Assembly: GCA_020310875.1 (NCBI GenBank)
Contig: CM035413.1
Span: 186,807,855 to 186,871,854, forward strand
Reading direction: 5' to 3'
Origin: Ceratopteris richardii
Taxonomy: Eukaryota > Streptophyta > Polypodiopsida > Polypodiales > Pteridaceae
DNA length: 64,000 nucleotides
The position numbers and the translations under genes were made by a program. The notes under the pieces were generated by a model. It saw only the letters and a list, made by a program, of their open reading frames with translations. It did no database searches and was not told the DNA's origin. Of the stretch, positions 33,771-45,085 are shown in pieces. Position 1 is the stretch's first letter, and every line of letters starts with the position of its first letter.

Positions 33771-35870
33771 TTAAGGCTCGTCTACGATGCCTTGTATATA
33801 CATGGTTCTGGCTAACTTGAAGGTTCTGGTAATTTTTTGTTTTAGCAGATCCAACATTAGCTTTAAGGTTTCTAGCTCTACTAATTGGGCGTCATTACGA
33901 ACAGAACTGGCCGCAATGACTTGACTCATCAAGATTTTAGTTTGAGTTTGCAAAAATTCCTCTTGCAAATAAAACTCATTGGCAAGGGCTGCGTCACGGC
34001 TCAATCTCATATCTTCAATTTGTTTATCGATTCTCGATAGACGCTCTGCTTGAAATCCCAATTGCTTTTCTCTTCTCTCCATCTCTTGAGCTTGATACTG
34101 AATAGTCTGGTAATATGCATCTCTTTCCTTTTTAATCCCTGCTATCTCCTTCTGAAGTTGAATAGTCAGAGTCGTCTTGGCTTTAAGAGCAGAATTTTCC
34201 TGAAATAAATCGGCAGTTGCGGTCTGGAGTTCTGCAGTAGTTTGCTTAGCTAAATCAGCCATCTCATGTCCTCTCTGCACAACTTCATCAAGCTCGAGTC
34301 GCGTTTCGTCCAAAAGGTTGCCGAGAGCGATCTGAGCATCCTCCTTATCTTGTACCAACTAAGTGAGTTGGTGGATTTTTGCATCACGAGCAGTTAACAA
34401 ATCATCCTTGACTTTTAATTCAGCCAATGTTGCATCTCTTTGGGCAATCAAAGAGTCCTGCTCTACAATCTATGCTTGAAGTTGCTGAACCTGTAATTGC
34501 AGGGCATGATTTTCCGCTTTCACCGCATTAGTTTCTTCTTGCAATGGCGCAATGTTGGCCTCTAAGACATCCACTTTGTGCTTTAAGTCTTGACGGATAC
34601 TATCTATTGCCATCTTCAATTGCATTGGTACCTGTTGTGAGAATTGGATCAACAGGCGACCCATCGATTCACGTTCATGAAACATTGGAACCGGAAGAGG
34701 AAGAGGAGGAAGTGGTTGGGATGAAGAGGCTGATAATAGATGAGGGGAAGACAGTGGAGAATAGGCGGGAGAAGAAGATGAAGACGGGGGTACGTCGGGA
34801 ACAACAGGTTGGATTGGGCAATTGGCGCAATAGTAGTCATGTTGGGTACCAACACAATTCTGGTAGTCTGCTGCGTGGTCGCTTCAGCTCGGTCAATGAC
34901 AGCATCGACCAAAGCAATCACTTCATTGACAACCTCAGTAACAATGGTTTGCACATCCTCGTGGGTTTGCTGCTGAGAATCCTCCTTGGAAGAAAGTTCT
35001 TCAGATTCGGTGGTGGACGCACTTTGTTGCTGCTGCTAGATTGGAGAAGACTGGGCGGAAGAATCAATATGGATAGAAGTGGCGGTGTCGTGGAAGACTT
35101 CTTCTTCATGTGTGGCATTAGATCCTTGCACGTGGCTCTCAGACGGACTTATACAGGTGCGTTTCCGATGAAGAAGTTGGAAGAGATCTTCATCCTCATC
35201 CTCTTCATCTTCGAGCATCTGAGTGGATTCTTCAGGCAATAAGAAGGGAGCATTGGGTGGAGGTTGCACGGCTTGAATGGCTGGAAAGAGAAACGTGAGG
35301 ATATGGGGAAGACGTGATCGTGGAAGATCACCCTTATTAACATGCTTAATAACCGTAACACATTCACGGTGAATGCGCCGAAAATAAAAAGAGGCGAAAT
35401 TGACAGACTCAGGAGAAGCCATGTCAATCATCGAATAAAAGGGACGCGAAATCCCGTAGGTACGTTTCTGCAAATTCAAGATCGCAACTAAGAATTGTAA
35501 TGCGGTACGTTCAGGATCAGGGCAACACAGAATGGCGTACTCATTAGATGAGTGCCGTGGAAATAATGCGGTCATGGTAGCGACAGGAAGGAGAGGACCA
35601 TTCTCCAAGCCTTCCATGGGAAGACGAAATGCTTCAGCAAACGAGGCCAGAGTGATCACTACGCGTGTCAATAAGCAAAGAATAGGCCAACTCTGCTCCG
35701 TAGCGGGTGTGGCAGCGATAGTGGCAATAATCTGTGCATAAAATGGGTGACACTCCACTGAATGCCAAGGCAATTCAGCGAAGTTCAAAAGGCCTCGGAT
35801 GCGCAGAAACTCACTCACGTTCGGGGTGAGTCCTTCACGAAAGGTAGCAACGTTGGCTAGTGCTTCCATG
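33771..35870 (-). pseudogene. Gypsy extra ORF after integrase: globular N-part plus coiled coil
   Basis: Starts at MEALANVATFREGL (35870). The N-terminal 200 residues (RIRGLLNFAELPWHSVECHP, RPFYSMIDMASPESV) resemble in layout the putative plant transposon protein domain of gypsy extra ORFs; I am not certain. An acidic EDEEDEDED stretch, a Gln-rich part and a long heptad-rich coiled coil follow (LKHKVDVLEANIAPLQEE, LQKEIAGIKKERDAYYQ). Three in-frame TAG stops (35036, 34470, near 34360) and one frameshift near 34670 break it. Function unknown; env-like or structural roles have been proposed for such ORFs. Confidence 0.65.
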
Positions 35871-35938
35871 ACGCGCACGCGAAAGTACAAGAACACAGAG
35901 AACACAGACCACACAGAGCATAGAACACACAGACACAA

Positions 35939-36188
35939 TAGTGATTAACCGTGATAGGAATAAGATTAAGTAGACACACGACAACGTGAGGCAATCAAAA
36001 ACCCTAATCATCGTGCGGTATTGAACTGATAACCTTCATACTTACGGCATGCATGCATGTGCAGAAATAGTAACACAGGGCAGCGATTAATCATAATTAG
36101 ATATCAAAACAAGGAAATTTACGGTCTATATTCAACCAAAATGCGGAACTAAACAGAAATAAATGACACGTGGAAAAACGAGGGCACA
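35939..36188. other. Spacer between gypsy integrase and extra ORF
   Basis: About 250 bp with no motif. A splice acceptor or leader for the extra ORF might lie here but cannot be shown. Confidence 0.4.
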
Positions 36189-37587
36189 TCAGCGGTGATC
36201 AGACGATTGGTAATATGGGCGTAGGTTGGAACCATTGATTACTTTGGGAAGAGGAATGCCTGTCAAGGTAGTCAACCGAAAAGTAGCTGGTCCCACTTGC
36301 TCACTAATCCCGTAAGGACCGAACCACCGTAAAAACTGGAGTCTTGAGGAAACGATCATGGGTACGGGCTTGTCGCAACTGAACTTCTTGAAGAACCAAC
36401 AAACTTTCCCAGTGATGTTCATCCAATGCTCTGAGTGCTTCCAACCGAAATGGCAAAGAGTCTTTGGGCAACAATTTCTAAGTTAGGGCCACGCGTAGGC
36501 TTGGCACTACAATCTCCATCGGCGCAATTGCTTCCAACCCATAAGCCAGCTTGAAAGGGGTCATTCCGGTTGCCACTTTGTATGTAGTCCGGTATGCCCA
36601 TAAAACTGCAGGAAGTAATTGATCCCAACGTTCTGGAGATTCCACGATTAATTTTCGAAGTATACTCAACAGCGTCTTATTGGTGCTTTTAGCCAAACCA
36701 TTAGCACGTGGATAGTATGGTGAACTGAATTTATGCAGAATTTGAAAAGTGTGCATTAGTACTCGCATTAGATTGTTGGCAAAATGTGTGCCTTGGTCTG
36801 TCACAAGTTCCAGAGGTAATCCATAACGCGGAAAAATGTCCTTCATCAGGCATTTTGCCACCAAAACAGCTGTGGCAGATCGTAAGGCCCAAGCTTCCGC
36901 CCACCTGGTAGCGTAATCTGTACAGGTCAGTATATATCGATTGTTGCTAAGGGTCGCTGGTGGTGTTATTGGCCCAATAAAATCAAGACCCCACTTCTGA
37001 AAGGGTTTCAAAGGTAATACAGGTTGTAGAGGAAAGAAGTGGCGCTGTAATGGCTGTCCAGACCGTTGACAAGTGTCACACTGCTGCACAACCTGAGTCA
37101 CATCTTTGTACATGGTAGGCCACCAAAGCCCACTTTGCAGAATTTTCCGGTGAGTAAGATCGGCTGCAAAATGTCCACCGGAGGGTATTGAATGTGCCAT
37201 AGCAATAACCGAGTCTACTTCATGTGGTGGGATACAATGAAGTAAGACACCAGTATGATCCAGGTAGTACATCTGACCTACAATCAATCGGAATCTGTGA
37301 CTATAAACTGCAATTTTCCGCCACAAAGCAAGAGGAGTATGAGGAGGAAGACACCCGTCATTTAGGAAAGTTAGTAATGTATCATAGTAGGTAGACGACA
37401 CAGGAGGTTTTGTAGATTCGTCCCGAGCCGGCTCAGTAGCGTAAATTGTTGGTGTAGTGTCATCAACCCCCACCGGAGCTTCACCGGAATCCAATCGTGA
37501 TAGGAAATCTGCCAAGGCATGTGCTGTGTCGGGTCGATGAACAACTTCATAGTCGAATTCTTGTAATAATAAAATCCATCGATCCAA
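36189..37587 (-). pseudogene. Gypsy integrase and end of RNase H
   Basis: 369-aa frame (37587-36478) plus a C-terminal frame (36422-36189). The RNase H tail DRWILLLQEFDYEVVHRPD leads to the HHCC zinc domain (AHSIPSGGHF, CDTCQRSG) and the integrase core GLDFIGPI, VTDQGTHF. The third catalytic residue is lost: the usual Glu is Lys in NGLAKSTNKTLL. The C-terminal frame has FGPYGISEQVGPATFRL and NLRPYY, typical of gypsy integrase ends. A stop and a frame change near 36480-36420 separate the frames. Confidence 0.88.
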
Positions 37588-37847
37588 GTGACCACCTAAA
37601 TATTGCTATCGGACCAGATACACAAGTGCAGCGTGATCCACATGAAAGGTGAATCTTCGGCCCAACAAATAATGCCAAAATTTCTTCACAGAGTACACCA
37701 ACCCAAGACATTCTCTTTCGGTCACTCAATAGTTTCTTTCAGTAGGAGCTAATCAGCAACTTGCATAATAGACAGGCCAAAACCACTTGTCAGTTTGCTG
37801 CATTAAAACACTGCCAATGGCTATGTCCGATGCATCTACAAAGGCAT
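37588..37847 (-). pseudogene. Gypsy RNase H, downstream part
   Basis: Stop-interrupted frame with FVDASDIAIGSVLMQQ, TERECLGLVYSVKKFWHYLL and FTFHVDHAALVYL, the RNase H core. It is separated from RT by the CACTA element at 37848; removal of the element and one CAT copy restores the frame. Confidence 0.85.
37845..37847. repeat. CACTA left target duplication CAT
   Basis: CAT precedes the inverted terminus at 37848 and recurs at 41753-41755. Three bases is the normal duplication for CACTA elements. Confidence 0.85.
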
Positions 37848-37865
37848 CACCACAACATATCGGGG

Positions 37866-38131
37866 GTATACCGAGGCTTCTATCGAGGAAAATGAACGGG
37901 TGCAATTTTGCCCCGACGTCGGTGTAAGGGTCGGTGTAGGCGTCGGAACCAAAGCGCCGGTATAAGCCTCGATATAAGCATCGGTATATGCGTCGATATA
38001 TGTATCGGTATATGCATCGGTATAAGCGTCGGTATAAGCGATGGTATGCCCGTGGGCAAAATAGTCGGTATAAGCATCGGTATTTGCCTGGGGATACCGA
38101 CGCTTATACCGTCGCCTATACCGAGGACCAT
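37866..38131. repeat. CACTA left subterminal repeats
   Basis: At least fifteen copies of a roughly 12-bp word near GTCGGTATAAGC or its complement, with ATATGCATCGGTATATGC variants. Likely transposase-binding sites by analogy with En/Spm. Confidence 0.8.
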
Positions 38132-38564
38132 ATCTGTAAAATTTTTCTTCGCAGAGTATGTTGTCTCTTGCTACAACAACATTCCCATGCTGCTGTGTAA
38201 CAAAAGACAATACACTCTGCCCAAGAAAAACCGGAGAACATGTGACATGTATGACAGGCAACAGAAACATGATTTGTTAAAGCAAAACATACTGTCAAAT
38301 ACAAAAGACATGGGAAAAATCAATCATGAACCATGTACAAAGAAATGAGACACATTGACATGATATTTATAAACAACAATCAGAAGACATGTATATGTGT
38401 GTATGCCTATGTATATACATGTGTATATGTATATGTATTATGTGTGTATATTTGTATATGTGTAAATATTTGTATGAATTTTTAAAAACCCTAGAACCCT
38501 AATCCTAATAACCTAGACCTAAAACATGTGTATGTGTGTATTTTTGTGTATATATATGTGTATG

Positions 38565-38689
<125 letters not shown>

Positions 38690-38829
38690 ATGCATATGTG
38701 TATCTATGTAAAAACCCTAAAACCCTAATCTTGAAGACCTAGACCTAAAACATGTATATGTGTATGCATGTGTGTATATAAGTAAAAGCCAAAAACCCTA
38801 ATCTTAAAACCCTAACCCTAAAACATGAA

Positions 38830-39170
38830 TATGTGTGTATGTATATGTCACATGTGTGTATGTATGTATGCATGTGTGTATATATCTATGTGTGTGTGTG
38901 TAGGTATGTATGTATGTATGTTTGTGTGTGTCTTTGTGTGTGTGTGTATGTGTATGTGTGTGTGTGTATGTGTATATGTGTGTGTATGTGTGTGTGTATG
39001 TGTATATGTATTATGTGTTTATATGTGTATATGTGTGTATATATGTAAAAGCACAAAACCCTAACCCTAAAACATGCATATGTGTGTATGTATATTTGAT
39101 GTGTGTGTGTGTATGTATGTATGCATGTGTATATGTGTGCATGTGTGTATGTATTATGTGTGTATATGTG
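38830..39170 (+). repeat. TG/TATG-rich microsatellite
   Basis: Interrupted (TG)n and (TATG)n. Similar tracts fill 39748-40045 and 40268-40910. Confidence 0.85.
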
Positions 39171-39298
39171 TAAACATCAAAAACCCTAATCCTAAAACCC
39201 TAACCCTAAAACATGTATATGTGTGTGTGTATGTATGCATATGCATATGCATATGCATGTGTATGAAATATGTATGCATGTGTGTGTATGTATCTCTA

Positions 39299-39405
39299 TG
39301 TCTCTCTCTTTCTATCTATCTATATCTCTCTCTTTATCTCTCTCTTTCATCTCTCTCTCCCTCTCTCTCTCTCTCTTTCTCTCTCTCTATTATTATCTCT
39401 CTCTT

Positions 39406-39470
<65 letters not shown>
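39299..39470 (+). repeat. (TC)n microsatellite
   Basis: TC-rich tract just before exon-like unit 1; shorter equivalents at 40053-40092 and 40915-41095 precede units 2 and 3, and a (GA)n tract is at 41325-41390. Confidence 0.85.
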
Positions 39471-39471
<1 letters not shown>

Positions 39472-39500
39472 TTATAAAAAAGAACAAAACAATCACTTAC

Positions 39501-39587
39501 ATCGATGTAATTCTTTTTGTCGCTCTCTTCAAAGCCCAATCGATGTCGTCTCTTGTCAAATTCCAAAGAATCGATGCCAAAAAGCTC
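39501..39587 (-). other. Exon-like unit 1 (87 bp)
   Basis: On the minus strand a T-rich tract and TTTTGCAG precede, and GTAAGTG follows, a good acceptor and donor. The unit is 87 bp, a multiple of three. In the phase-1 frame (one leading base) it is open and contains FLASILWNLTRDDIDWALKR. Two similar units follow the same pattern at 40119-40205 and 41123-41209. Confidence 0.6.
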
Positions 39588-40118
39588 CTGCAAAACAAAA
39601 GAAAAAAGAAATTAAAAAATAGAAGACATAGAGAAAGAGAGAGAGTGAAAGAGTACACACATCATTTACCAAGATGTGTGTGAGAGAGAGATGTGTGTGT
39701 AGGGGGAGAGAGACAGAGAGAGAGAAAGAGAACCCTAACCCTAAAACATGTATATGTGTGTATGCGTGTATGTATATGTGGTGTGTGTGTATGTGTATGT
39801 TCATGTATGCATGTGTGTGTATACATATGTGAATGTGTATATATATGTGCATGTGTATGTAATATGCATGTGTATATGTATGTATGTGTGTGTGTACATG
39901 CATATGTGTGTGTATGTATGTATGCATATGCATGTGTGTATGCACATATGTGCGTGTATACATATGTGAGTGTGTATTTATATGTGTGTGTGTATGTAGT
40001 ATGCATGTGTGTATGTATGTATGTGTGTGTACAATCAAATATGTGTGTATGGATCTCTCTCTTTCTTTCATCTCTCTCTCTCTCACTCTATATCATTGAA
40101 AACAAAACAATCACTTAC

Positions 40119-40205
40119 ATCCATGTAATTGTTTGGAGCGTTGTCGTCAAAGTCCTTTTAATGTTTTCCTTCATCAAATTCCAAAGAAATGATGCCAAAA
40201 ATCTC
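40119..40205 (-). other. Exon-like unit 2 (87 bp)
   Basis: Same length, acceptor (TTTTGCAG) and donor (GTAAGTG) as unit 1. The phase-1 frame is open (FLASFLWNLMKENIKRTLT); the first frame has a TAA that unit 3 shares. Confidence 0.6.
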
Positions 40206-41122
40206 CTGCAAAACAAAAGAAAAGAGAAATTCATAAACCCTAATCCTAAAACCCTAACCCTAAAACATGTATATGTGTGTATGTGTGTATGTATATGTGA
40301 TGTGTGTGTATGTGTATGTGCATGTATTCATGTGTGTGTACATATGTGAGTGTGTATACATATGTGAGTCTGTATATATATGTGTGTGTGCATGTAATAT
40401 GCATGTGTGTATATGTGTGTGTGTACATGCATATGTGTGTGTATGTATGTATGCATATGCATGTGTGTATGCACATATGTGTGTGTATACATATGTGAGT
40501 GTGTATGTAATATGCATGTGTTTATGTATGTATGTGTGTGTGTACATGCAAATATGTGTGTATGTATGTATGCATATGCATGTGTGTATGTATACATGTG
40601 TGTGTGTACATGTGTGTATGTATATGTGTGTATACATGTATGTATGTATGTGAGTATGAGAATGAATATGTGTGTGTATGTATATGCGTGTGTGTATCTA
40701 ATATGCATGTGTGTATGTAATATGCATGTTTGTATGTAATATGCATGTATGTATGTATATGTGTGTATGCATGTGAGTATGTAATATGTATGTGTATGTA
40801 TATGCATGTGTGTATGTAATATGTATGTGAGTGTGTATGTAATATGCATGTGTGCATGTAATATGTATGTGAGTATGTGTATGCATATGTGTGTGTATGT
40901 ATGTAAGCATATGTCTCTCTATGTCATTCTCTTTCTATTTCATCTCTCTCTGTTTCATCTCTCTCTCTTTCACTCTCTCTCTATCTTTCTCTTTCATCTC
41001 TCTCTCTTTCTCTCTCTGTCTCTCTCTCTCTCTCTCTTTATGTTTCTCTAGATCTCTCTCTTTCTTTCATCTCTCTCTCTCTATCTCACTCTATATCAAT
41101 CAAAAACAAAACAATCACTTAC

Positions 41123-41209
41123 ATCAATGTAATTGTTTGGATCGTTGTCCTCAAGGTCCACTTAATGTTGCCCTTCGTCGAATTCCAAAGATTTGATGTC
41201 AAAAAGCTC
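41123..41209 (-). other. Exon-like unit 3 (87 bp)
   Basis: Same length and splice-like edges. The phase-1 frame is open (FLTSNLWNSTKGNIKWTLR). Closest to unit 2. Confidence 0.6.
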
Positions 41210-41322
41210 CTGCAAAACGAAAGAGAAGAGAAATTAGAAAAGGGAAAACACAAAGAAAGAGAAAGGGTGCTACAGTATGTGCAACTCTTACAAAAATTTC
41301 AGATCTAGAGAAACAGAGATGT

Positions 41323-41369
<47 letters not shown>

Positions 41370-41504
41370 AAGAGTGAGAAAGAGAGAGATGTGTGTACAC
41401 AATAGGCGCAGAATGTAGTTCGCGTGCGCAAACTCGACAGTAGCAAACTTTGGTTCAAAATGCAAGAAAATGTCGAATTTTCGTTCTCGGGCCCGGTTAA
41501 AACA

Positions 41505-41735
41505 TTGCCTCGGTATAAGCGTCGGTATGAGCGTCGGTATAAGCGTCGGTATAAGCATCGGTATAAGCGTCGGTAATTTACAGTAAAGTACGGATGCCTA
41601 TACTGGCACTCATACCGATGCCTATATACCGATGATTAAATGACCGTCTGTATTGCATCCGTGGTTTTTCAAGCATTTTCAATGGTCATACCGATGCCGA
41701 GGCGTGATCGTCAGTATGGGCAACGTCGGTATGCC
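41505..41735. repeat. CACTA right subterminal repeats
   Basis: Repeated GTCGGTATAAGC words (about six in a row at 41515-41575) and inverted versions toward the terminus, mirroring the left end. Confidence 0.8.
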
Positions 41736-41752
41736 CTTGATATGTTGTAGTG

Positions 41753-41755
41753 CAT
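41753..41755. repeat. CACTA right target duplication CAT
   Basis: Pairs with 37845-37847. Confidence 0.85.
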
Positions 41756-42764
41756 GGAAAAGGCGTTCCCAATCAGGGGGTTGCAAAACTGGAGCCTCCG
41801 TCAATAAGCCTTTTAAACGATCAAATGCAATTTGGCATTCTGGAGTCCATTCGTACTGCCGTGGAGTACTAGTCATGAGCCGATTAAGTGGTGTTGCTAA
41901 ATGAGCTAACCACCGTAAATGTCTGCCATGCCACCGTATTTGACCCAAGAAGCGCATAACTTCTTTCGGTGTGGTGGGGATTGGTGCCTGCAACACGGCT
42001 GCAACCTTATCTGGATCAACTTGTATTCCTTGTGTAGAGATGATATGGCCGAGGAGTTTGCCACAAGAGACCGCAAAAACTAACTTTGTTGGAGTCAAGC
42101 ATAATCGGTATTCACGACATTTTTCAAAGCAACACCGTAAATGATACAAGTGCACCGCAATTTTCCCAAATAAGGAAAAGTCATCCAGATATACTTGCAT
42201 AAAAGTAGTTAGGTAGGGTGAAAAGATTTCTTGCATACAACATTTAAATGTGCTTGGAGCATTCCTTAACCCAAACCACATTACCGTGCAAGCATAAACA
42301 CCCCAATTCGTGATGAAAGCTGTTTTCGGTATGTCCTTTTCTACCATTCATACCTGGTTATAACCACTGTAGCCGTCCAAAAAGGAGTACATCTTGTGCC
42401 CTGCCACTCTGTCAAGCATTGTGTCTGGAAAGGGGAGAGGAAATGGATCAGATACCGTGGCCGCATTCAATTTTCGGTAATCCACACAGATACGAAGCTA
42501 TTTATTTGTCTTCGGGACAATCACGATCGGAGATATCCATTCAGCGTGCTCAATTGGTACAATGAATTCCACCTTCAATAATCGATCAAGTTCTACTTTG
42601 ACCTGTGCGGCATAATTGGGGTTCATTCGGTAACTGGATTGTTTAATTGGCTTCGCCTCTGGTTTGAGCACTACCCGATGTTGATAGATCCATGGATCAA
42701 GACCTTTCATATCGCGATAGTCCCAAGCAAAAACATCGGAAAACTCACCCAAGAGTCGGATCAA
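41756..42764 (-). pseudogene. Gypsy RT and start of RNase H
   Basis: From the right: LLGEFSDVFAWDYRDMKGLD and VEFIVPIEHAEWISPIVIVP (RT fingers), then past stops at about 42498 and 42347 the palm with FGLRNAPSTFKCCMQEI and catalytic YLDD (about 42190), and KLLGHIISTQGIQVDPDKV. The RNase H lead-in (APVLQPPDWERLFH) ends at the CACTA element. The stop before MVEKD is a CGA-to-TGA type change. Confidence 0.88.
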
Positions 42765-42770
42765 ATCTTC

Positions 42771-43610
42771 TTAGAATGCCTCAGACAATCCTGCCTTAAT
42801 CTTAATAGGTCGCGGGTTAGCCTCATCAACCAAATTATATGTTACTAATTGATCTTCCAGGACATAAAATTGTCGAGGTTTCACCAGATCGTCAGTTGAC
42901 TGTAAAAGCTGATGTAGGGTGGTTCCATCCATAGCAACACTATCATCTGCATCCGCCTCATTGGTCACTGGAACAATCGTACATGTTGCCGAACTCCACG
43001 TGTCCGCTACTGTTTGAAGATCTGCAGTACCTAAGGAGATCAGATCTTTATTATTCTTCAGAAACGCCTCTTCCTCATCGTCAGATAAGCCATCCAACAT
43101 GTGGACCGGCTCCGCTACATATGGTCTGGCATGAATGTCGCAAGGCTGGATGGCATCCAGTTTAACAACATATTTACAGTGATTATCTTTGAAAGTCAAT
43201 TCCTGCGCTGACCAATCCTGTATAACTTTGGCTTGTTTCAATCATGACCGACCGAAAAGGAGATTGTAGTCGAGGTTGGATTCTGGTAGTTCTAAGACTA
43301 CAAAAGTCATTTTGAACGTGGTACCCTGCAGAGTAATCGGGATATTCCGTACTAATCCCATCCGATGGACTCAGGATTGGTCTGCCATTCTTACAAAAAA
43401 CTGAACGGGCTCGATTTGGGTCCACCCCAATTTCTTGCAGAGGGCTGCAGTAGCTATATTCACACCCGAACCGCCATCAATTAGCACTTGAGTAATCTTT
43501 TGATTTTTATGCTAGACAGTGATTAATGGGACTGAATGATCCACCATAGAATCAGTTTCCGGTTGTATGGTTGCCGTCATCGGAGTACCGGGAGATCCAA
43601 GACTGACCTG
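42771..43610 (-). pseudogene. Gypsy protease and linker to RT
   Basis: Protease active site VLIDGGSGVNI lies near 43475 on the minus strand, followed after frame breaks by LLFGRS-stop (a Trp-to-TGA change near 43243) and a 156-aa frame (43241-42771) with an acidic SDDEEEAF part that links to RT. DGGSG places it with retropepsins of gypsy type. Confidence 0.78.
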
Positions 43611-44555
43611 TTATTGAAATTGCTGCCTAACTCCTGGCACAATTGCGAGAAACTGTCCCAACGGGAGTGTAATTGAAGCCTTAGATAAAATCTTCCATAC
43701 CTGATCTATTTGAATCGTACTCCTCACCGATTCGGAGCATGATTCTACTCTTACTAGGCTAGGATTTTGTTCATTCGCTCGCACCTTTGGCAGGGGAACC
43801 TGTGTCACTGGAATTGGATCGGGGAACACAGTTGGCTCTTTAGCAGTCCATTGACTAGCCTTTGTATACATTCGCTGCTGCTCATGGATACCGGGTTCGA
43901 ACACCTCAGCTGCTGGTTGCAACTGCTTACCCGATCTTGTCTGGACCACTGCTGCTTATGATTCCACTAGTGAAATATAGACCATGTTGGTCATCGGGTT
44001 TTGACGTTCCTTCTTCCTTTTATCGTATTCTGCTGCATCCTTAAAAAATCTCCAGATGTGGCCAATCTCACCACAAAAGTGACATCGAGGTGGTGGTAGA
44101 GAAGTACTCTCCGTTGATGTACCCGCCTGCCATCGAATTGCATTGAAATTGGTATTCCGCTGACCCCGGTAATTTTTGTATCCTTGTGACTGATTGTTTC
44201 GCATCTATGGTGGCACGTAATGGGTTGCGCACTGCCTGGGTTCTTGGAAAATGGCATTTATAACTGCTCGTCCTTGCACCTTGGCATTATACACACAATT
44301 TTCTGTTGAGTGTCCGGTTGTGTTGCAGATGGCGCAATACATCTGATTAAGGGCACATGTAGCACTAGTGTGCCCTGGATTTTTGCACCTGGTACAATAC
44401 ATCTATTTAGCCGAATCATCTATAATGTTCTTACCGGCTTTCAGCCACTCCAAGTCTTCGATGAATCCCCCAACTTTATGCTCTAGTTGTAGGGCCATCG
44501 TTGTTACCATTAGTGTCCATGTGAAAGGCCAAATGGCCATCGGACACTTCTTTGT
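43611..44555 (-). pseudogene. Gypsy gag C-terminus with zinc knuckles
   Basis: Two good CCHC knuckles CTRCKNPGHTSATC and CAICNTTGHSTENC (44402-44290), and a third CHFCGEIGHIWRFF (about 44090) whose last Cys is Phe. Then a 112-aa frame (43949-43611) beginning MVQTRSGKQLQPA. Stops separate the frames. Upstream of 44402 about 50 codons are readable, to near 44555, where Copia2 begins. Confidence 0.8.
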
Positions 44556-44799
44556 ATATGTTCTTTAATAAAACATATAGTGGCCTGGTCAATCACAGAC
44601 TGTAAGTTCGACCGCATTCGTAAGACCTAAGAAGTCTCTCTTCGTGCTCCCTGTGTACTGTGTTTTTCTGCGTATTTTATAGCCTCTGTGCGGAGTACTG
44701 TGTACGGCCTCAGGAGCTTGGTTTTCTACTCCGAGCATATCGTCGTGGAGCTCTCAAGAAGGAGAGTGCATTGTGGTGCATCGCCATCGAAACACTTCA
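44556..44799 (+). repeat. Copia2 5' LTR, left edge unresolved
   Basis: The sequence before the primer site at 44801 ends CTTCA|C. It has an AATAAA near 44566 and a TATTTTATAG near 44673. No second LTR copy is present, so the left end is only bounded by the gypsy gag sequence. Confidence 0.45.
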
Positions 44800-44800
44800 C

Positions 44801-44813
44801 TGGTATCAGAGCA
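44801..44813 (+). promoter_or_regulatory. Copia2 primer binding site (tRNA-iMet)
   Basis: TGGTATCAGAGCA, in leader position for the plus-strand gag at 46015. Confidence 0.85.
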
Positions 44814-44856
44814 GTTCGAGGCAAAAGCTTTGTTGCTTTTGTGCGAGCGAAGCGAG

Positions 44857-44875
44857 CCCCCCCCCCCCCCCCCCC
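44857..44875 (+). repeat. Poly(C) tract
   Basis: Nineteen Cs in the Copia2 leader, shortly after the primer site. Length may be unreliable in the assembly. Confidence 0.8.
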
Positions 44876-45012
44876 ATGGCTTTCTCCAAGGCTTACGATT
44901 AAGGTGGCAACCAAGGCATAGACCTTGGCATACCTTGTCATCCGAGTCACCGAAGTCACCGTTGGTTGCGCACGAGGGAGGACCTCAATGATCAAGGAAT
45001 ATAGAGGTTCCC

Positions 45013-45070
45013 GGTGCTTCCCCGGAGGTCACCCATCCCAGAACTATTCCCCCCAGAGCTCGCTTAACCG
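45013..45070 (-). ncRNA. 5S-rRNA-like fragment (Cassandra-like?)
   Basis: On the minus strand GGTTAAGCGAGCTCTGGGGG then GGATGGGTGACCTCCGGGG, matching the internal promoter half of plant 5S rRNA (A box GTTAAGCG..GCT, C box GGATGGGTGACCTCC..GGGAAG). The 5' half of 5S is absent. Cassandra TRIM retrotransposons and SINE3-type elements carry such sequences; either could have contributed it. Not a functional 5S gene. Confidence 0.6.
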
Positions 45071-45085
45071 TGGCAATCTCTTGCC

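Noticed and set aside
34544-35242. 232-codon plus-strand frame
   Set aside because: It is antisense to the gypsy extra ORF, whose minus-strand frame has the acidic and coiled-coil features.
39299-39470. CRISPR-like regular repeats
   Set aside because: These are plain microsatellites in a eukaryotic transposon, without spacer/repeat structure.
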